Positions 7,028 to 16,410 of a stretch of 64,000 bases of DNA are shown piece by piece (the stretch's first letter is position 1; each line of letters opens with the position of its first letter). The stretch is from an uncultured Methylobacillus sp. (GTDB taxonomy: Bacteria > Pseudomonadota > Gammaproteobacteria > Burkholderiales > Methylophilaceae). The DNA is taken from NCBI GenBank assembly GCA_903824575.1, contig CAIJXJ010000256.1, positions 1 through 64,000 of the forward strand, given 5' to 3'. The position numbers and the translations under genes are program-made. The notes beneath the pieces are model-generated. The model ran no database searches and was not told where the DNA came from. It worked only from the letters and a program-made list of their open reading frames with translations.

Positions 7028-7110
7028 GGCGCAATGCGCTTTGCCCTTCGATTACACTCAGGACAGGCCCTTCGATTGATTGAACTCAGGACACGGTAAT
7101 TGCGCCCTAC
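7028..7110 (-). repeat. GTAG-footed REP hairpin interrupted by a second repeat
   Basis: The outer arms GGCGCAATGCGC (7028-7039) and ATTGCGCC-CTAC (7099-7110) match the compact hairpins at 9721 and 13177. Here the loop carries an insertion with two copies of GCCCTTCGATT...ACTCAGGACA (7043-7066 and 7067-7094). The element lies 50 bp upstream of acnB. Confidence 0.7.
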
Positions 7111-7162
7111 GGCATAATATTTTGTAGGATAATCAAGTTTTACATATCTTGCAGGATTTGCC

Positions 7163-9724
7163 ATGCTCCCCGCCTACCGTAAACATTTGTCCGAGCGCGC
7201 AGCGCTGGGTCTGCCACCGCTACCGCTCAATGCGGAACAAACCGCCGCATTGGTCGCCTTGCTGAAAAACCCGCCAACCGGGGAAGAATCGACGCTGGTT
7301 GATTTGCTTGAAAACCGTGTCCCGGCCGGGGTCGATCAGGCCGCTTATGTCAAGGCGGCCTTCCTGTCCGATATCGCCGCCGGCACTGCCAGTTCTAGTT
7401 TGGTGACGCCACAGCGAGCCATTGCCCTGCTCGGCACCATGCTGGGCGGCTATAACGTGCAGGCGCTGGTGGCCTTGCTTGACGGTCCGTTGGCGGGGGA
7501 CGTGGTGCGCGCGCTGTCGCATACGACCTTGATGTTTGATGCCTTTCATGACGTGGAGGAAAAAATGCGGGCGGGTAATTTGCACGCCCGTGCATTGATC
7601 ACCTCGTGGGCTGATGCCGAATGGTTCACCGCGCGGGCCGGGTTGCCATCCGAACTGAAGTGTGTGGTGTTCAAGGTGCCGGGAGAAACCAATACCGATG
7701 ACCTGTCGCCAGCGACGGATGCCTGGTCGCGGCCCGACATTCCGCTGCACGCTAAAGCCATGCTGGTGTCGAAGATGGCGGATGGTCTGGCAACGATTGA
7801 TGAACTTAAGAAACTCGGGCTGCCACTGGCCTATGTCGGAGATGTGGTCGGTACCGGTTCCTCGCGCAAGTCTGCGATCAACTCGGTGCAGTGGTACATG
7901 GGGGCGGACATCCCCTACATTCCCAACAAGCGAACTGGCGGCATCGTGCTGGGCGGCAAGATCGCGCCGATTTTCTTCAATACTGCCGAGGATTCAGGGG
8001 CGCTCCCAATCCAGTGCGATGTAGCGCAGTTGAATACGGGTGACGTGATCGTAATCCATCCCTATGCTGGCAACATCAGCAACGAGGCGGGCGACATCGT
8101 GAGCCGATTCGAACTCGCTCCCCTCACCATGCCGGATGAGGTGCGTGCCGGTGGCCGCATTCCCCTGATCATCGGGCGCGGCTTGACCACCCGGGCGCGG
8201 GCAGCGCTGGGCATGACGGCATCCACCCTGTTCATCAATCCGGTGGCGCCAAAGGACAGCGGTCGTGGTTATACCTTGGCACAGAAGATGGTCGGTCGTG
8301 CCTGCGGCGTGGAAGGGGTCCGCCCCGGCGCTTATTGCGAACCCAGGATCACCACGGTCGGATCCCAGGATACCACTGGCGCCATGACGCGCGACGAGTT
8401 GAAGGAGTTGGCTTGCCTCGGCTTCTCTGCGGATCTCGTGATGCAGAGCTTCTGCCATACCGCAGCCTATCCGAAACCGGTGGACATCAAGTTGCAGCAC
8501 AGCTTGCCGGAATTCATGTCCAGTCGTGGCGGGGTCGCTCTGCGTCCCGGTGACGGCGTGATCCACTCCTGGCTCAATCGCATGATCTTGCCGGATACGG
8601 TGGGCACCGGAGGCGACTCACATACGCGCTTTCCCATCGGTATCTCGTTTCCTGCCGGTTCTGGATTGGTGGCCTTCGCGGCCGCCATGGGCGCGATGCC
8701 GCTCGACATGCCGGAGTCCGTGCTGGTGCGTTTCAAGGGCACGCTGCAACCTGGCATCACGTTGCGCGACTTGGTCAACGCCATTCCCTATGCGGCGATT
8801 CAAAACGGCGATTTGACCGTCGGTAAGACTGCTAAGAAGAATGTGTTTAACGGTCGTATCCTCGAGATCGAAGGTCTGCCCGAACTCAAGGTGGAACAGG
8901 CATTCGAATTCGCCGATGCTTCCGCCGAGCGCTCGGCCAACGGCTGCACGGTGCGCTTGGGCGAGGCGCCGGTGATCGAATTTTTGAATTCCAATATCGC
9001 GCTGATGGAGAACATGATCGCGCAGGGTTACCAGGATCCGCGTACCCTGCGTCGTCGCATTGAAGCCATGGAACTTTGGCTGCGCAATCCGGAATTGCTG
9101 CAACCGGACGCGGATGCTGAATATGCCCACGTGCTGGAAATTGATCTTAACCAGATCACGGAGCCGTTGGTGGCCTGTCCCAATGATCCGGACGATATTC
9201 GCCCGTTATCCAAGGTGTCGGGGGATAAGGTCGACGAAGTGTTCATTGGCTCCTGCATGACCAATATTGGCCACTACCGCGCCGCTGCCCGGGTGCTGGA
9301 TGACGCCGGCCTGATACCGACGCGACTGTGGATTGCACCACCAACGCGCATGGATGAAGCCGAGTTGCGCGAGGAGGGCGCCTACGCGGTGTTCGGTCGC
9401 ATCGGTGCGCGCACCGAGATCCCGGGTTGCTCGTTGTGCATGGGCAATCAGGCGCGGGTGGCAGACAAGGCGACGGTGTTTTCTACCAGCACCCGCAACT
9501 TCGACAATCGTATGGGCCGTGATGCACGCGTCTATCTGGGCTCTGCAGAACTCGCCGCAGTATGCGCGCGCCTGGGTCGGATGCCGACGCCGGCAGAGTA
9601 TCTGGCGACCGTCGGTGACAAGATCAGCGGGGATGCCAGTGTCTACCGTTATCTCAACTTCGATCAGATGCCGGAATATGTCAAAAAAGTGATCCCGATC
9701 TCGGAAATTGGCTTGGGGCTGTAG
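7163..9724 (+). CDS. acnB: Aconitate hydratase B / 2-methylisocitrate dehydratase
   Basis: An 853-residue AcnB, close to the usual length. It catalyses citrate-isocitrate isomerisation in the TCA cycle and, in this class, also hydration in the methylcitrate cycle. The order is the AcnB one: N-terminal HEAT-like domain, swivel domain ([36 protein letters not shown]), then catalytic domains with [12 protein letters not shown]. The 4Fe-4S ligands are Cys698 ([13 protein letters not shown]), Cys756 and Cys759 (GCSLCMGNQ). The ATG follows AGGA by several bases. The gene is monocistronic: a REP element precedes it, and its stop codon is embedded in another REP hairpin. Confidence 0.97.
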   Translation: MLPAYRKHLSERAALGLPPLPLNAEQTAALVALLKNPPTGEESTLVDLLENRVPAGVDQAAYVKAAFLSDIAAGTASSSLVTPQRAIALLGTMLGGYNVQALVALLDGPLAGDVVRALSHTTLMFDAFHDVEEKMRAGNLHARALITSWADAEWFTARAGLPSELKCVVFKVPGETNTDDLSPATDAWSRPDIPLHAKAMLVSKMADGLATIDELKKLGLPLAYVGDVVGTGSSRKSAINSVQWYMGADIPYIPNKRTGGIVLGGKIAPIFFNTAEDSGALPIQCDVAQLNTGDVIVIHPYAGNISNEAGDIVSRFELAPLTMPDEVRAGGRIPLIIGRGLTTRARAALGMTASTLFINPVAPKDSGRGYTLAQKMVGRACGVEGVRPGAYCEPRITTVGSQDTTGAMTRDELKELACLGFSADLVMQSFCHTAAYPKPVDIKLQHSLPEFMSSRGGVALRPGDGVIHSWLNRMILPDTVGTGGDSHTRFPIGISFPAGSGLVAFAAAMGAMPLDMPESVLVRFKGTLQPGITLRDLVNAIPYAAIQNGDLTVGKTAKKNVFNGRILEIEGLPELKVEQAFEFADASAERSANGCTVRLGEAPVIEFLNSNIALMENMIAQGYQDPRTLRRRIEAMELWLRNPELLQPDADAEYAHVLEIDLNQITEPLVACPNDPDDIRPLSKVSGDKVDEVFIGSCMTNIGHYRAAARVLDDAGLIPTRLWIAPPTRMDEAELREEGAYAVFGRIGARTEIPGCSLCMGNQARVADKATVFSTSTRNFDNRMGRDARVYLGSAELAAVCARLGRMPTPAEYLATVGDKISGDASVYRYLNFDQMPEYVKKVIPISEIGLGL

Positions 9725-9751
9725 GGCGCAATAACCAGCGGGCATTGCGCC
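9721..9751 (+). repeat. GTAG-footed REP hairpin overlapping the acnB stop
   Basis: GTAG is followed by GGCGCAAT (9725-9732), an 11-base loop, and ATTGCGCC (9744-9751), a perfect 8-bp stem. The acnB TAG stop lies in the GTAG foot. Placed between convergent acnB and the fadL-type gene, it may act as a bidirectional terminator. Confidence 0.75.
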
Positions 9752-9763
9752 GCATGAAAATCC

Positions 9764-11107
9764 TCAGAACGTGTGCGTGTACTGCAGGCTCAGGATATTG
9801 ATGTCGTTGTTGTAATTGCCCACCAGATTGCCTGCCGGGGTGCCGACGGCGCCCTGGCTGAGCGTGGCGTCCTTGACGAAGATGTGGCTGTACCCGATGT
9901 CCACGTGACTCTCCGGCGTGCAACGGTAATTGGCGCCGAGCGACAGCCAAGTGCGATTGGTGTCAGGGATGCGGGGGGTGCGGGCGGTGGACGATACCGG
10001 GCTTTCGTCAAAGGCCACACCGATGCGCGCCTTGAGCTTGTCGTTGTAGCGGTAACTGGCACCGATGGAGGCGCGGACGCTGTTGCTCCAGTTTTCCGGC
10101 TGCACGGTTAGTGTCTGCCCGGCCAATGGGCCGGATGAACGTATGACGCGCAACTCATTGAACGAACTCCATTCGGTCCAAGTGAGGTCGCCCATGACAT
10201 CCCATTGTGCGTTAATCTTTTGAAAAATGCTGGCCGAGAAGGATGCCGGCAGGGTGAGCTTGGCGGTGACATTGCCGTTGGCGAACAGGTTGGTGAGAGT
10301 CGGGCTCAGGCCGAATAGCGCAGGCGTGCCGCCGAAGGACGCCGACCCGCTCAAGTTCTGTCTGACTTCTGAACGATACGCCAGGCCAATCCTGGTGGTG
10401 TCACCTGGCTGCAGGATGGCGCCGAGATTGTAGCCCCAGCTCCAGTCGTCCCCCTTGATGCTGGCCAGTCCATCGGCTTTCTGTGGCGTTACGCCGGTGC
10501 CGGCACAGGCTGCCTTGAGAGCCGTGCCGGCACAAATGGTGCCGAAATCGACTGCATTGGTTAGCGTGGCTTCGGCACGCTGATAACTGACGCCCGCGCC
10601 TAGTGAAATCATGTTGTTCACCTTGAAAGCGACGCTGGGGTTGATGTTGATGGTTTTTAGTTCCGATTTCAGCGCCTGGTAGCGCCCGGCCCAGTCGCTG
10701 TCATATTCGGTCTTGAGACCGAACGGGGCGTTGACGCCGATGCCAAGGCGGACGCTATCACTGACGGCCTTGGTGAAGTAGAAATTGGGAGCGAGCGCCA
10801 GATCGCCGGCGTCTCCGCCGTTGCCTCCGGTCATGGTAGTGCCAACGCCGGAGTGCGAACCGTTGTTGCTGAAGTTGACCGATGGTTTAATGACGTGGAC
10901 CGCGATCACCAGTTGATTGTCCGGCAGATAAGTCATTCCGGCCGGATTGAAGAAGATGGTGCTGGCGTCCTCGGCGCCGGCTGCCCCACCGGCGAAGGCA
11001 TTACCCATGCCGCTGGCGCTTTGTTCGATCAGCGCGAAGCCTGCTGCGTGGCTGGTGCTGGCGGTGACTAATGCCGCTGCCAATAGTGCAGATGAAATTT
11101 TTTTCAT
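9764..11107 (-). CDS. FadL/OmpP1/TodX-family outer-membrane transporter
   Basis: A 447-residue outer-membrane protein. A start at 11107 is chosen over an upstream in-frame ATG because GGGGAGTA precedes it and a clean signal peptide follows (KKISSALLAAALVTASTSHA, cleavage before AGFAL). The N-terminal FALIEQSASGMGNAFAGGAA and FFNPAGMTYLP are hallmarks of the FadL family hatch and NPA kink, and the protein ends in aromatic YTHTF, the barrel-assembly signal. FadL-type porins carry long-chain fatty acids or other hydrophobic compounds across the outer membrane. It lies 43 bp downstream of an acyl-CoA ligase gene on the same strand, suggesting coupled uptake and activation. Confidence 0.92.
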   Translation of the reverse strand: MKKISSALLAAALVTASTSHAAGFALIEQSASGMGNAFAGGAAGAEDASTIFFNPAGMTYLPDNQLVIAVHVIKPSVNFSNNGSHSGVGTTMTGGNGGDAGDLALAPNFYFTKAVSDSVRLGIGVNAPFGLKTEYDSDWAGRYQALKSELKTININPSVAFKVNNMISLGAGVSYQRAEATLTNAVDFGTICAGTALKAACAGTGVTPQKADGLASIKGDDWSWGYNLGAILQPGDTTRIGLAYRSEVRQNLSGSASFGGTPALFGLSPTLTNLFANGNVTAKLTLPASFSASIFQKINAQWDVMGDLTWTEWSSFNELRVIRSSGPLAGQTLTVQPENWSNSVRASIGASYRYNDKLKARIGVAFDESPVSSTARTPRIPDTNRTWLSLGANYRCTPESHVDIGYSHIFVKDATLSQGAVGTPAGNLVGNYNNDINILSLQYTHTF

Positions 11108-11150
11108 GACATTACTCCCCTGGGTTGGTTCGTTATATTTTTGAGCAAGG

Positions 11151-12971
11151 CTACTGTTTTTTTGAGTTTTCGTACAGTCTTTCATAATCTTCACGGTAGC
11201 GTTCAAGCACCTGATTTCGTTTGAGTTTCAATGTCTGGGTGAGCAGGCCATTGTCCAGGCTCCACGGCTCCTCGAACAGAGCGATGCTGCGAATGCGTGC
11301 ATAGCCGGGGAAGGCCTTCATCTGGGTGGCGACGCGGGCCAGGGCGAATGATCTGGCTTGTGCCTGACGCAGATTAGCCGGCCAAGTGCCTGGCAGCTCA
11401 CGTTCTTGGGCAGCCTCGCTCCAGCGTTCGCGATTGACCACGGCCAACAGGCTTAAAAATGGCTTGCCTTCACCCACCACCATGACCTGTTCGAACAGCG
11501 GGTCGCGCAGGATGGCGGCCTCGAGGTCAGGCGGTGGAATCTTCTCGCCGTTATTGAGGACGATAATTTCCTTGATACGGCCGGTGATGGTAATGTGGCC
11601 ATGCGCGTCGATGCGTGCCGTGTCGCCGGTGTTGAACCAACCGTCTGCGGTGTACATGGCACGCGTCGCGGCCTCGTTGTTCCAGTAGCCAAGCATGATG
11701 TTAGGTCCGCGCGTGAGTAGGACATTCTGTTCACCAAGCTTGACCTCGACGCCGGGAATCGTCTGGCCGATGGAGGACGGCAGATTGTCGTCGATGCGGT
11801 TGACGCCAATGACGGGACTGGTTTCGGTGAGGCCGTAGCCCTGCAGAATGGGCAGCCCCAGCCCGATGAAGGTGCGCGAAATGTCCGTAGACAAGGCGGC
11901 ACCACCTGAAACTGCAAGGCGCAACCTGCCGCCCAAGCGTGCTATCAACTGATCGGCCACCAGAGGTTTGAGTGCCGGCCACAACAGGTAGGTAGCACTC
12001 CATGGTGCGCGGCCCTGCGTGTGCTCGAAGCGGTGATAGCCCACGCGTACGGCGAAGTCGAACAGCCAGCGCTTGAACCGGCTGGTCTTGTCGAGGCGGT
12101 TGTACAGGGCCACCTGGATACGCTCGAAGATGCGCGGGACCGATACCAGAACAGTGGGCTGGATGCGAGTCAGGTCTTCCTGCAGTTGCTGAAAGGAGCG
12201 GGCATAGGCGACGGTGGCCCCGGCCATCACAGGCAGGTAATAGCCAGCCAGGCGCTCCAGGCAATGCGACAGCGGCAGAAAAGACAGGAACAGGTCATCG
12301 GGGTAGATGTCGAAAGTCTGCAGTGCGCCGAAAGCGTTGCTGAGCAGGTTGTGGTGACTGAGCATCACGCCCTTGGAGCGGCCGGTGGTCCCCGAGGTGT
12401 AGACGATGGTGGCCAGGCTGTCGGGGTCGGTGTTGACGTGGATGAATTCGCCACCGGATTCGGGTAGCCATTCTCCCAAGCCGCGCAGGCGCGGGTCATC
12501 GTCGCCCTCCGGGGGCGATCTGACGGTGACGATGCGGGTGATGGAGGTGAGTGTCATGCAGGCTTCATGTAGCGGGTGCCAGTGCTCGGCACTGTCGATC
12601 AGTAGCAGCTTGGCACCGGAATCCTCCAGTACGTGGGCGACATTCTCCGGCCGGTCGGAGGTGTAGAGCGGTACCGTGACCAGCCCCAAGCCCAGCGCCG
12701 CTTGGTCGAAAATAACCCAGTTCGGGCAGTTCTTCAGCATGATGGCAACGCGGTCGCCTGGAACAAAACCTTCGTGCTTCAGCGCCGCCTGCCAGCGTGT
12801 AATTTCCTGCAGCACTTCGACCCAAGTCAGGTCGCGCCATTCGTACTGGTGATCATCAAAGAAGCGATAAGCCAATCCGTGCGGCGTACGGCGTACACGC
12901 TGATGCATCAGACCATCCAGGGTGAGGGCTTGTTGCGGGGAAATAAGATCTGGCTGCTGGTGTTCAGTCAT
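11151..12971 (-). CDS. Long-chain acyl-CoA synthetase (AMP-forming)
   Basis: A 606-residue adenylate-forming enzyme of the FadD15/FACS type. Motifs: A3 loop IVYTSGTTGRSKGVMLSHHN, A5 YGLTETSPV, A7 GWFNTGDTARID and A8-like ITGRIKEIIVLNNGEKI. In this subfamily the conserved C-terminal Lys region reads TLKLKRNQVLERY. It activates fatty acids to acyl-CoA at the cytoplasmic membrane. It is encoded immediately upstream of the fadL-type porin gene (43 bp apart), which fits a fatty-acid uptake operon. No regulatory site is obvious in the 260-bp upstream region, which is occupied by repeats. Confidence 0.93.
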   Translation of the reverse strand: MTEHQQPDLISPQQALTLDGLMHQRVRRTPHGLAYRFFDDHQYEWRDLTWVEVLQEITRWQAALKHEGFVPGDRVAIMLKNCPNWVIFDQAALGLGLVTVPLYTSDRPENVAHVLEDSGAKLLLIDSAEHWHPLHEACMTLTSITRIVTVRSPPEGDDDPRLRGLGEWLPESGGEFIHVNTDPDSLATIVYTSGTTGRSKGVMLSHHNLLSNAFGALQTFDIYPDDLFLSFLPLSHCLERLAGYYLPVMAGATVAYARSFQQLQEDLTRIQPTVLVSVPRIFERIQVALYNRLDKTSRFKRWLFDFAVRVGYHRFEHTQGRAPWSATYLLWPALKPLVADQLIARLGGRLRLAVSGGAALSTDISRTFIGLGLPILQGYGLTETSPVIGVNRIDDNLPSSIGQTIPGVEVKLGEQNVLLTRGPNIMLGYWNNEAATRAMYTADGWFNTGDTARIDAHGHITITGRIKEIIVLNNGEKIPPPDLEAAILRDPLFEQVMVVGEGKPFLSLLAVVNRERWSEAAQERELPGTWPANLRQAQARSFALARVATQMKAFPGYARIRSIALFEEPWSLDNGLLTQTLKLKRNQVLERYREDYERLYENSKKQ

Positions 12972-13113
12972 TTCAAAGCGTCGAGGCCAGATAGAGACAT
13001 GAACTGCATTCTAATGGCAATGGGTTCAACAGGGATATACCGGATCATGATTTTCATGAGTGCGCTTTGCGCAATTTTACGCTGTCGGGAAACCAGCCTA
13101 GGGTTGAGAATAT

Positions 13114-13143
13114 AAGCGTTGAGGGTAGAAGCGTTGAGGGTAG
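13114..13143 (+). repeat. Two tandem 15-bp AAGCGTTGAGGGTAG units
   Basis: Two perfect copies lie in the intergenic region between the acyl-CoA ligase and pqqB, with a degenerate third (AGGGTTGAGAATAT) just upstream. No coding role is seen. Confidence 0.8.
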
Positions 13144-13176
13144 TGCTCCGCGCAACTGATGCGGTATAACAGTTAC

Positions 13177-13208
13177 GGCGCAATGCGCTCTCGCTTATTG
13201 CGCCCTAC
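13177..13208 (-). repeat. GTAG-footed REP hairpin upstream of pqqB
   Basis: On the minus strand it reads GTAG, GGCGCAAT, a 12-base loop, ATTGCGCC. It is the same family as 9721-9751, in opposite orientation, and lies 27 bp before pqqB. Confidence 0.75.
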
Positions 13209-13235
13209 AGTTTAAAACATAGGACGGATTTATAA

Positions 13236-14150
13236 ATGCACATACACGTATTAGGCGCCGGTGCCGGCGGCGGATTCCCGCAGTGGAACTGCAATTGCCA
13301 TAATTGCGACGGTTTTCGTCGTGGTACGATCAAGGCCCGCTCGCGTACTCAGTCTTCCATTTGCGTCAGTGGTGATGGCGTCAACTGGGTGCTGTTCAAT
13401 GCTTCACCCGATGTGTTGAAGCAGGTGCAGGAATTCGCGCCGTTGCAACCGGGACGCGCGTTGCGTGATACCGGTATCGTCGGCATCGTGCTGATCGACG
13501 CTCAGATCGACCATACCACCGGCCTCCTCATGTTGCGCGAGGGCCAGGTCAAGCGTGAGATCTATGCTACCCAGATGGTCAGGAATGACCTGACTAGTGG
13601 CAATCCTCTATTTAATATTTTGGGGCATTACTGCGGCGTCAACTGGCACGAGGCGCCTATTGACGGTTCCAGCTTTGAGATTCCGGGGGCGGCAAATCTC
13701 AAATTTTCCAGCGTGGCGTTGAAGAGCAAGGCGCCCCCTTATTCGCCGCACCGTTACGACAGTCATGACGGCGACACCATCGGCGTTTTGATTGAAGACA
13801 CCAAGACCGGCAAGAAACTGTTCTACGCGCCGGGTCTGGGTGAGATCGAGGCGCATCTGCCAGCATTGATGCGTCAAGCTGATTGCATCATGGTCGATGG
13901 TACGTTCTGGACCGACACCGAAATGATAGATCTTGGCCTGATGGACAAGACGGCGCGTGACATCGGCCACATTCCTCAGTCGGGTAAGGGCGGCATGATG
14001 GAAGTCCTGGCGGCCTACCCGGATGCGCGACGCGTCCTGATTCATATCAACAACACCAATCCCATCCTGAACGAGGAATCTGTCGAGCGGCACCTGCTTG
14101 AAGGCGCCGGTATCGAGGTCTCGTTTGATGGCATGGATATACATTTATGA
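13236..14150 (+). CDS. pqqB: Pyrroloquinoline quinone biosynthesis protein PqqB
   Basis: A 304-residue metallo-beta-lactamase-fold protein. The diagnostic N-terminus is HVLGAGAGGGFPQWNCNCHNC with the PqqB cysteine cluster, followed by DAQIDHTTGLLMLREG (metal-binding region), YAPGLGEIE and RVLIHINNTNPIL. PqqB acts in late hydroxylation of the Glu-Tyr precursor. It is the first gene of pqqBCDE. The short peptide gene pqqA, normally placed directly upstream, is not visible within the 260 bp before it, which hold repeats. The 59-bp gap to pqqC carries a GTCGCTAG word repeat. Confidence 0.96.
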   Translation: MHIHVLGAGAGGGFPQWNCNCHNCDGFRRGTIKARSRTQSSICVSGDGVNWVLFNASPDVLKQVQEFAPLQPGRALRDTGIVGIVLIDAQIDHTTGLLMLREGQVKREIYATQMVRNDLTSGNPLFNILGHYCGVNWHEAPIDGSSFEIPGAANLKFSSVALKSKAPPYSPHRYDSHDGDTIGVLIEDTKTGKKLFYAPGLGEIEAHLPALMRQADCIMVDGTFWTDTEMIDLGLMDKTARDIGHIPQSGKGGMMEVLAAYPDARRVLIHINNTNPILNEESVERHLLEGAGIEVSFDGMDIHL

Positions 14151-14209
14151 GTCGCTAGTCGTTAGTCGCTAGCAGGTAGTCTATAGGTCAATTTTTCTGG
14201 AGCATTAAA

Positions 14210-14968
14210 ATGACTGACAATTTGCAACCCTGGAGTCGGGAAGAGTTCGAGAACAAGCTGCGTGAACGCGGGCGCGGTTACCATATCTATCATCCGTTTC
14301 ATGTGTTGATGTATGAAGGCAAGTTGACGCGTGAGCAGTTGCAGTGCTGGGTGGCCAATCGCTACTACTACCAGATCGCGATTCCGATCAAGGACGCCGC
14401 GATCCTGTCCAATTGCTGGGATAGAGAGATTCGCCGCGGTTGGATTCAGCGCATATTCGACCATGATGGCAGTGGTCATATCAACGAGGGCGGCGAGGGC
14501 GGCATTGAAGCTTGGATTGGCTTGGGTGAGGCGGTTGGTCTGACGCGAGAAGAGGTGATTTCGCTTAAGTTGGTGTCGCCGGCGGCCAAGTTTGCGGTCG
14601 ATGCCTATATCAATTTCGCCCGTCAGCGTCCGTGGCAGGAGGCGGTCTGTTCGTCACTGACCGAGTTGTTTGCGCCGCACATTCACCAGCAACGCATCGA
14701 CGTTTGGCCAGAGAAATATCCCTGGATCAAGCCGGAAGGCATGCAGTATTTCAAAAACCGACTGACCCAGGCCAGGCGTGACGTCAAGCAGGGGTTGGAG
14801 GTGACGTTGGAACATTTCGGCCAGTCACGCCAGATGCAGGAGCGCGCCTGCGAAATCCTGCAATTCAAGCTGGACGTGCTGTGGGCGCTGGCAGATGCGA
14901 TCATGCTGCAATGCTGCGATGTCAAGATCGAGGGTGGCACACAATATGTCCGACAAGATCAGGTCTGA
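14210..14968 (+). CDS. pqqC: Pyrroloquinoline-quinone synthase PqqC
   Basis: A 252-residue cofactor-independent oxidase that performs the final ring closure and eight-electron oxidation giving PQQ. Family features: [17 protein letters not shown] near the N-terminus, WVANRYYYQ, and the helical bundle residues in FDHDGSGH and [21 protein letters not shown]. Length is as usual for PqqC. TTCTGGAG precedes the ATG. The end overlaps the start of pqqD by 23 bp, indicating translational coupling. Confidence 0.96.
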   Translation: MTDNLQPWSREEFENKLRERGRGYHIYHPFHVLMYEGKLTREQLQCWVANRYYYQIAIPIKDAAILSNCWDREIRRGWIQRIFDHDGSGHINEGGEGGIEAWIGLGEAVGLTREEVISLKLVSPAAKFAVDAYINFARQRPWQEAVCSSLTELFAPHIHQQRIDVWPEKYPWIKPEGMQYFKNRLTQARRDVKQGLEVTLEHFGQSRQMQERACEILQFKLDVLWALADAIMLQCCDVKIEGGTQYVRQDQV

Positions 14969-15236
14969 GGACGTTTTCGGCTTGGCACGCTTCTACCGAT
15001 TCCAGTGGGAAGAGGCGCAGAATGGCTATGTGTTGCTGTTCCCGGAAGGCATGGTCAAGCTGAACGGCGGTGCCGGGGAAGTGGTCAAGCGGCTTGATGG
15101 CGCGAAAACCGTTGGTCAAATCGTTGATGAGCTGAAGCAGGCTTTCCCCGATGCGCTTGAGATCGAGAACGATATTTACGCAATGCTGGAGTTGGCTCAT
15201 GACAAATACTGGATCGAACGCAAAACCAATGCCTAG
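14946..15236 (+). CDS. pqqD: PQQ biosynthesis chaperone PqqD
   Basis: A 96-residue RiPP recognition element protein. It binds the PqqA peptide and presents it to PqqE. The pattern [45 protein letters not shown] and ELAHDKYW shows the winged-helix-like RRE fold (three strands, three helices). The ATG at 14946 inside the end of pqqC is selected because family homology starts just after it. It overlaps pqqC and, if the better start of pqqE is correct, pqqE as well. Confidence 0.93.
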   Translation: MSDKIRSEDVFGLARFYRFQWEEAQNGYVLLFPEGMVKLNGGAGEVVKRLDGAKTVGQIVDELKQAFPDALEIENDIYAMLELAHDKYWIERKTNA

Positions 15237-16407
15237 CGCTGACGCCACAGTCAAGCTTATTCCAAAGCCGTTCTGGCTGCTGGCGGAAGTAACCTATCGT
15301 TGCCCTTTGCACTGTGCCTTCTGCTACAACCCGACGGATTATGTCGAACACACGCAGAACGAGCTCTCGACAGAACAGTGGATCAGTGTGTTGCGCGAGG
15401 CGCGCAAGATGGGGGCGTTGCAACTGGGCATCTCCGGTGGCGAGCCCTTGCTGCGTGACGACATTGAGGAGATCGTAGCGGAGGCCGGTCGGCTTGGCTA
15501 TTACAGCAATCTGATCACCTCGGGCGTGGGTCTGACCGAGAAGCGCCTGGCTGAATTCAAGCGCGGCGGGCTCGACCACATCCAGCTGTCGATGCACGAC
15601 ATCACCAAAGAAATCAACAACTTCATCACCGATACCAATACCTTTGACCTGAAGAAAAAGGTTGCCGGCATGATCAAGGATTATGGTTATCCCATGGTTT
15701 TGAACGTGGTGATCCATCGCTACAACATCGAGCACTTGGGAGAAATTCTTGAAATGGCGGACGCCATCGGCGCCGATTACGTGGAACTGGCCAACACTCA
15801 GTATTACGGCTGGTCCTTGCTCAATCGTTCGCAGCTGATGCCGACCCGCGAGCAGCTGGTCAAGGCCGAGGCCGTCACCAACGAATTCCGCGCAAGAGTT
15901 GGCAGTCGCATGAAGATCTATTTCGTGGTGCCGGACTATTACGCCGACCGGCCGAAGAAGTGCATGAACGGCTGGGGCGAGGTATTCATGATCGTCACGG
16001 CGGATGGCACCGTGCTGCCATGCCATTCGGCGAGATCCTTGCCTAATATGGAGTTCCCTAATATCCGTAATGGCGCCAGCCTGGAATGGACCTGGAATGA
16101 GTCGCCCGCCTTCACCAAGTATCGGGGGGATGATTGGATGAAGGAACCGTGCCGTTCCTGCCCGGAAAAAGAGAAGGACCTGGGCGGCTGCCGCTGCCAG
16201 ACTTTCCTGTTGACCGGGGATGCGGAGGGCGCCGATCCGGTATGCAGCCTGTCACCGCATCATGACATCATCCTGCAGGCGATAGAGGATGCCAAGAATC
16301 CGCTTTTGGCGTCACAACCCATCCTGTTCCGCAATGACAAGAATTCGAAGCTGATTGCGGAGGGTGCGCTGAAGGAACTGGTCGCGCCGTTTCATTCCTT
16401 GCCTTGA
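15199..16407 (+). CDS. pqqE: PqqA peptide cyclase (radical SAM) PqqE
   Basis: A radical SAM enzyme that links Glu and Tyr of PqqA. The CX3CX2C cluster is in YRCPLHCAFCYNP and the SAM-binding GGEP in GISGGEPLLRDD. The C-terminal SPASM domain has cysteines in KCMNGWGEV, LPCHSA, EPCRSCPEK, GGCRCQTF and PVCSLSPHH. Two starts are possible: 15199, with GGAG seven bases upstream, giving 402 residues; or 15229, whose ATG precedes the pqqD stop. I prefer 15199. Three bases after its stop the convergent amrS, another radical SAM gene, ends. Confidence 0.94.
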   Translation: MTNTGSNAKPMPSADATVKLIPKPFWLLAEVTYRCPLHCAFCYNPTDYVEHTQNELSTEQWISVLREARKMGALQLGISGGEPLLRDDIEEIVAEAGRLGYYSNLITSGVGLTEKRLAEFKRGGLDHIQLSMHDITKEINNFITDTNTFDLKKKVAGMIKDYGYPMVLNVVIHRYNIEHLGEILEMADAIGADYVELANTQYYGWSLLNRSQLMPTREQLVKAEAVTNEFRARVGSRMKIYFVVPDYYADRPKKCMNGWGEVFMIVTADGTVLPCHSARSLPNMEFPNIRNGASLEWTWNESPAFTKYRGDDWMKEPCRSCPEKEKDLGGCRCQTFLLTGDAEGADPVCSLSPHHDIILQAIEDAKNPLLASQPILFRNDKNSKLIAEGALKELVAPFHSLP

Positions 16408-16410
16408 GCC

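Noticed and set aside
15085-16026. 313-codon open frame antisense to pqqE
   Set aside because: Opposite-strand shadow of a strongly conserved gene with typical high-GC codon bias; the translation resembles no family.
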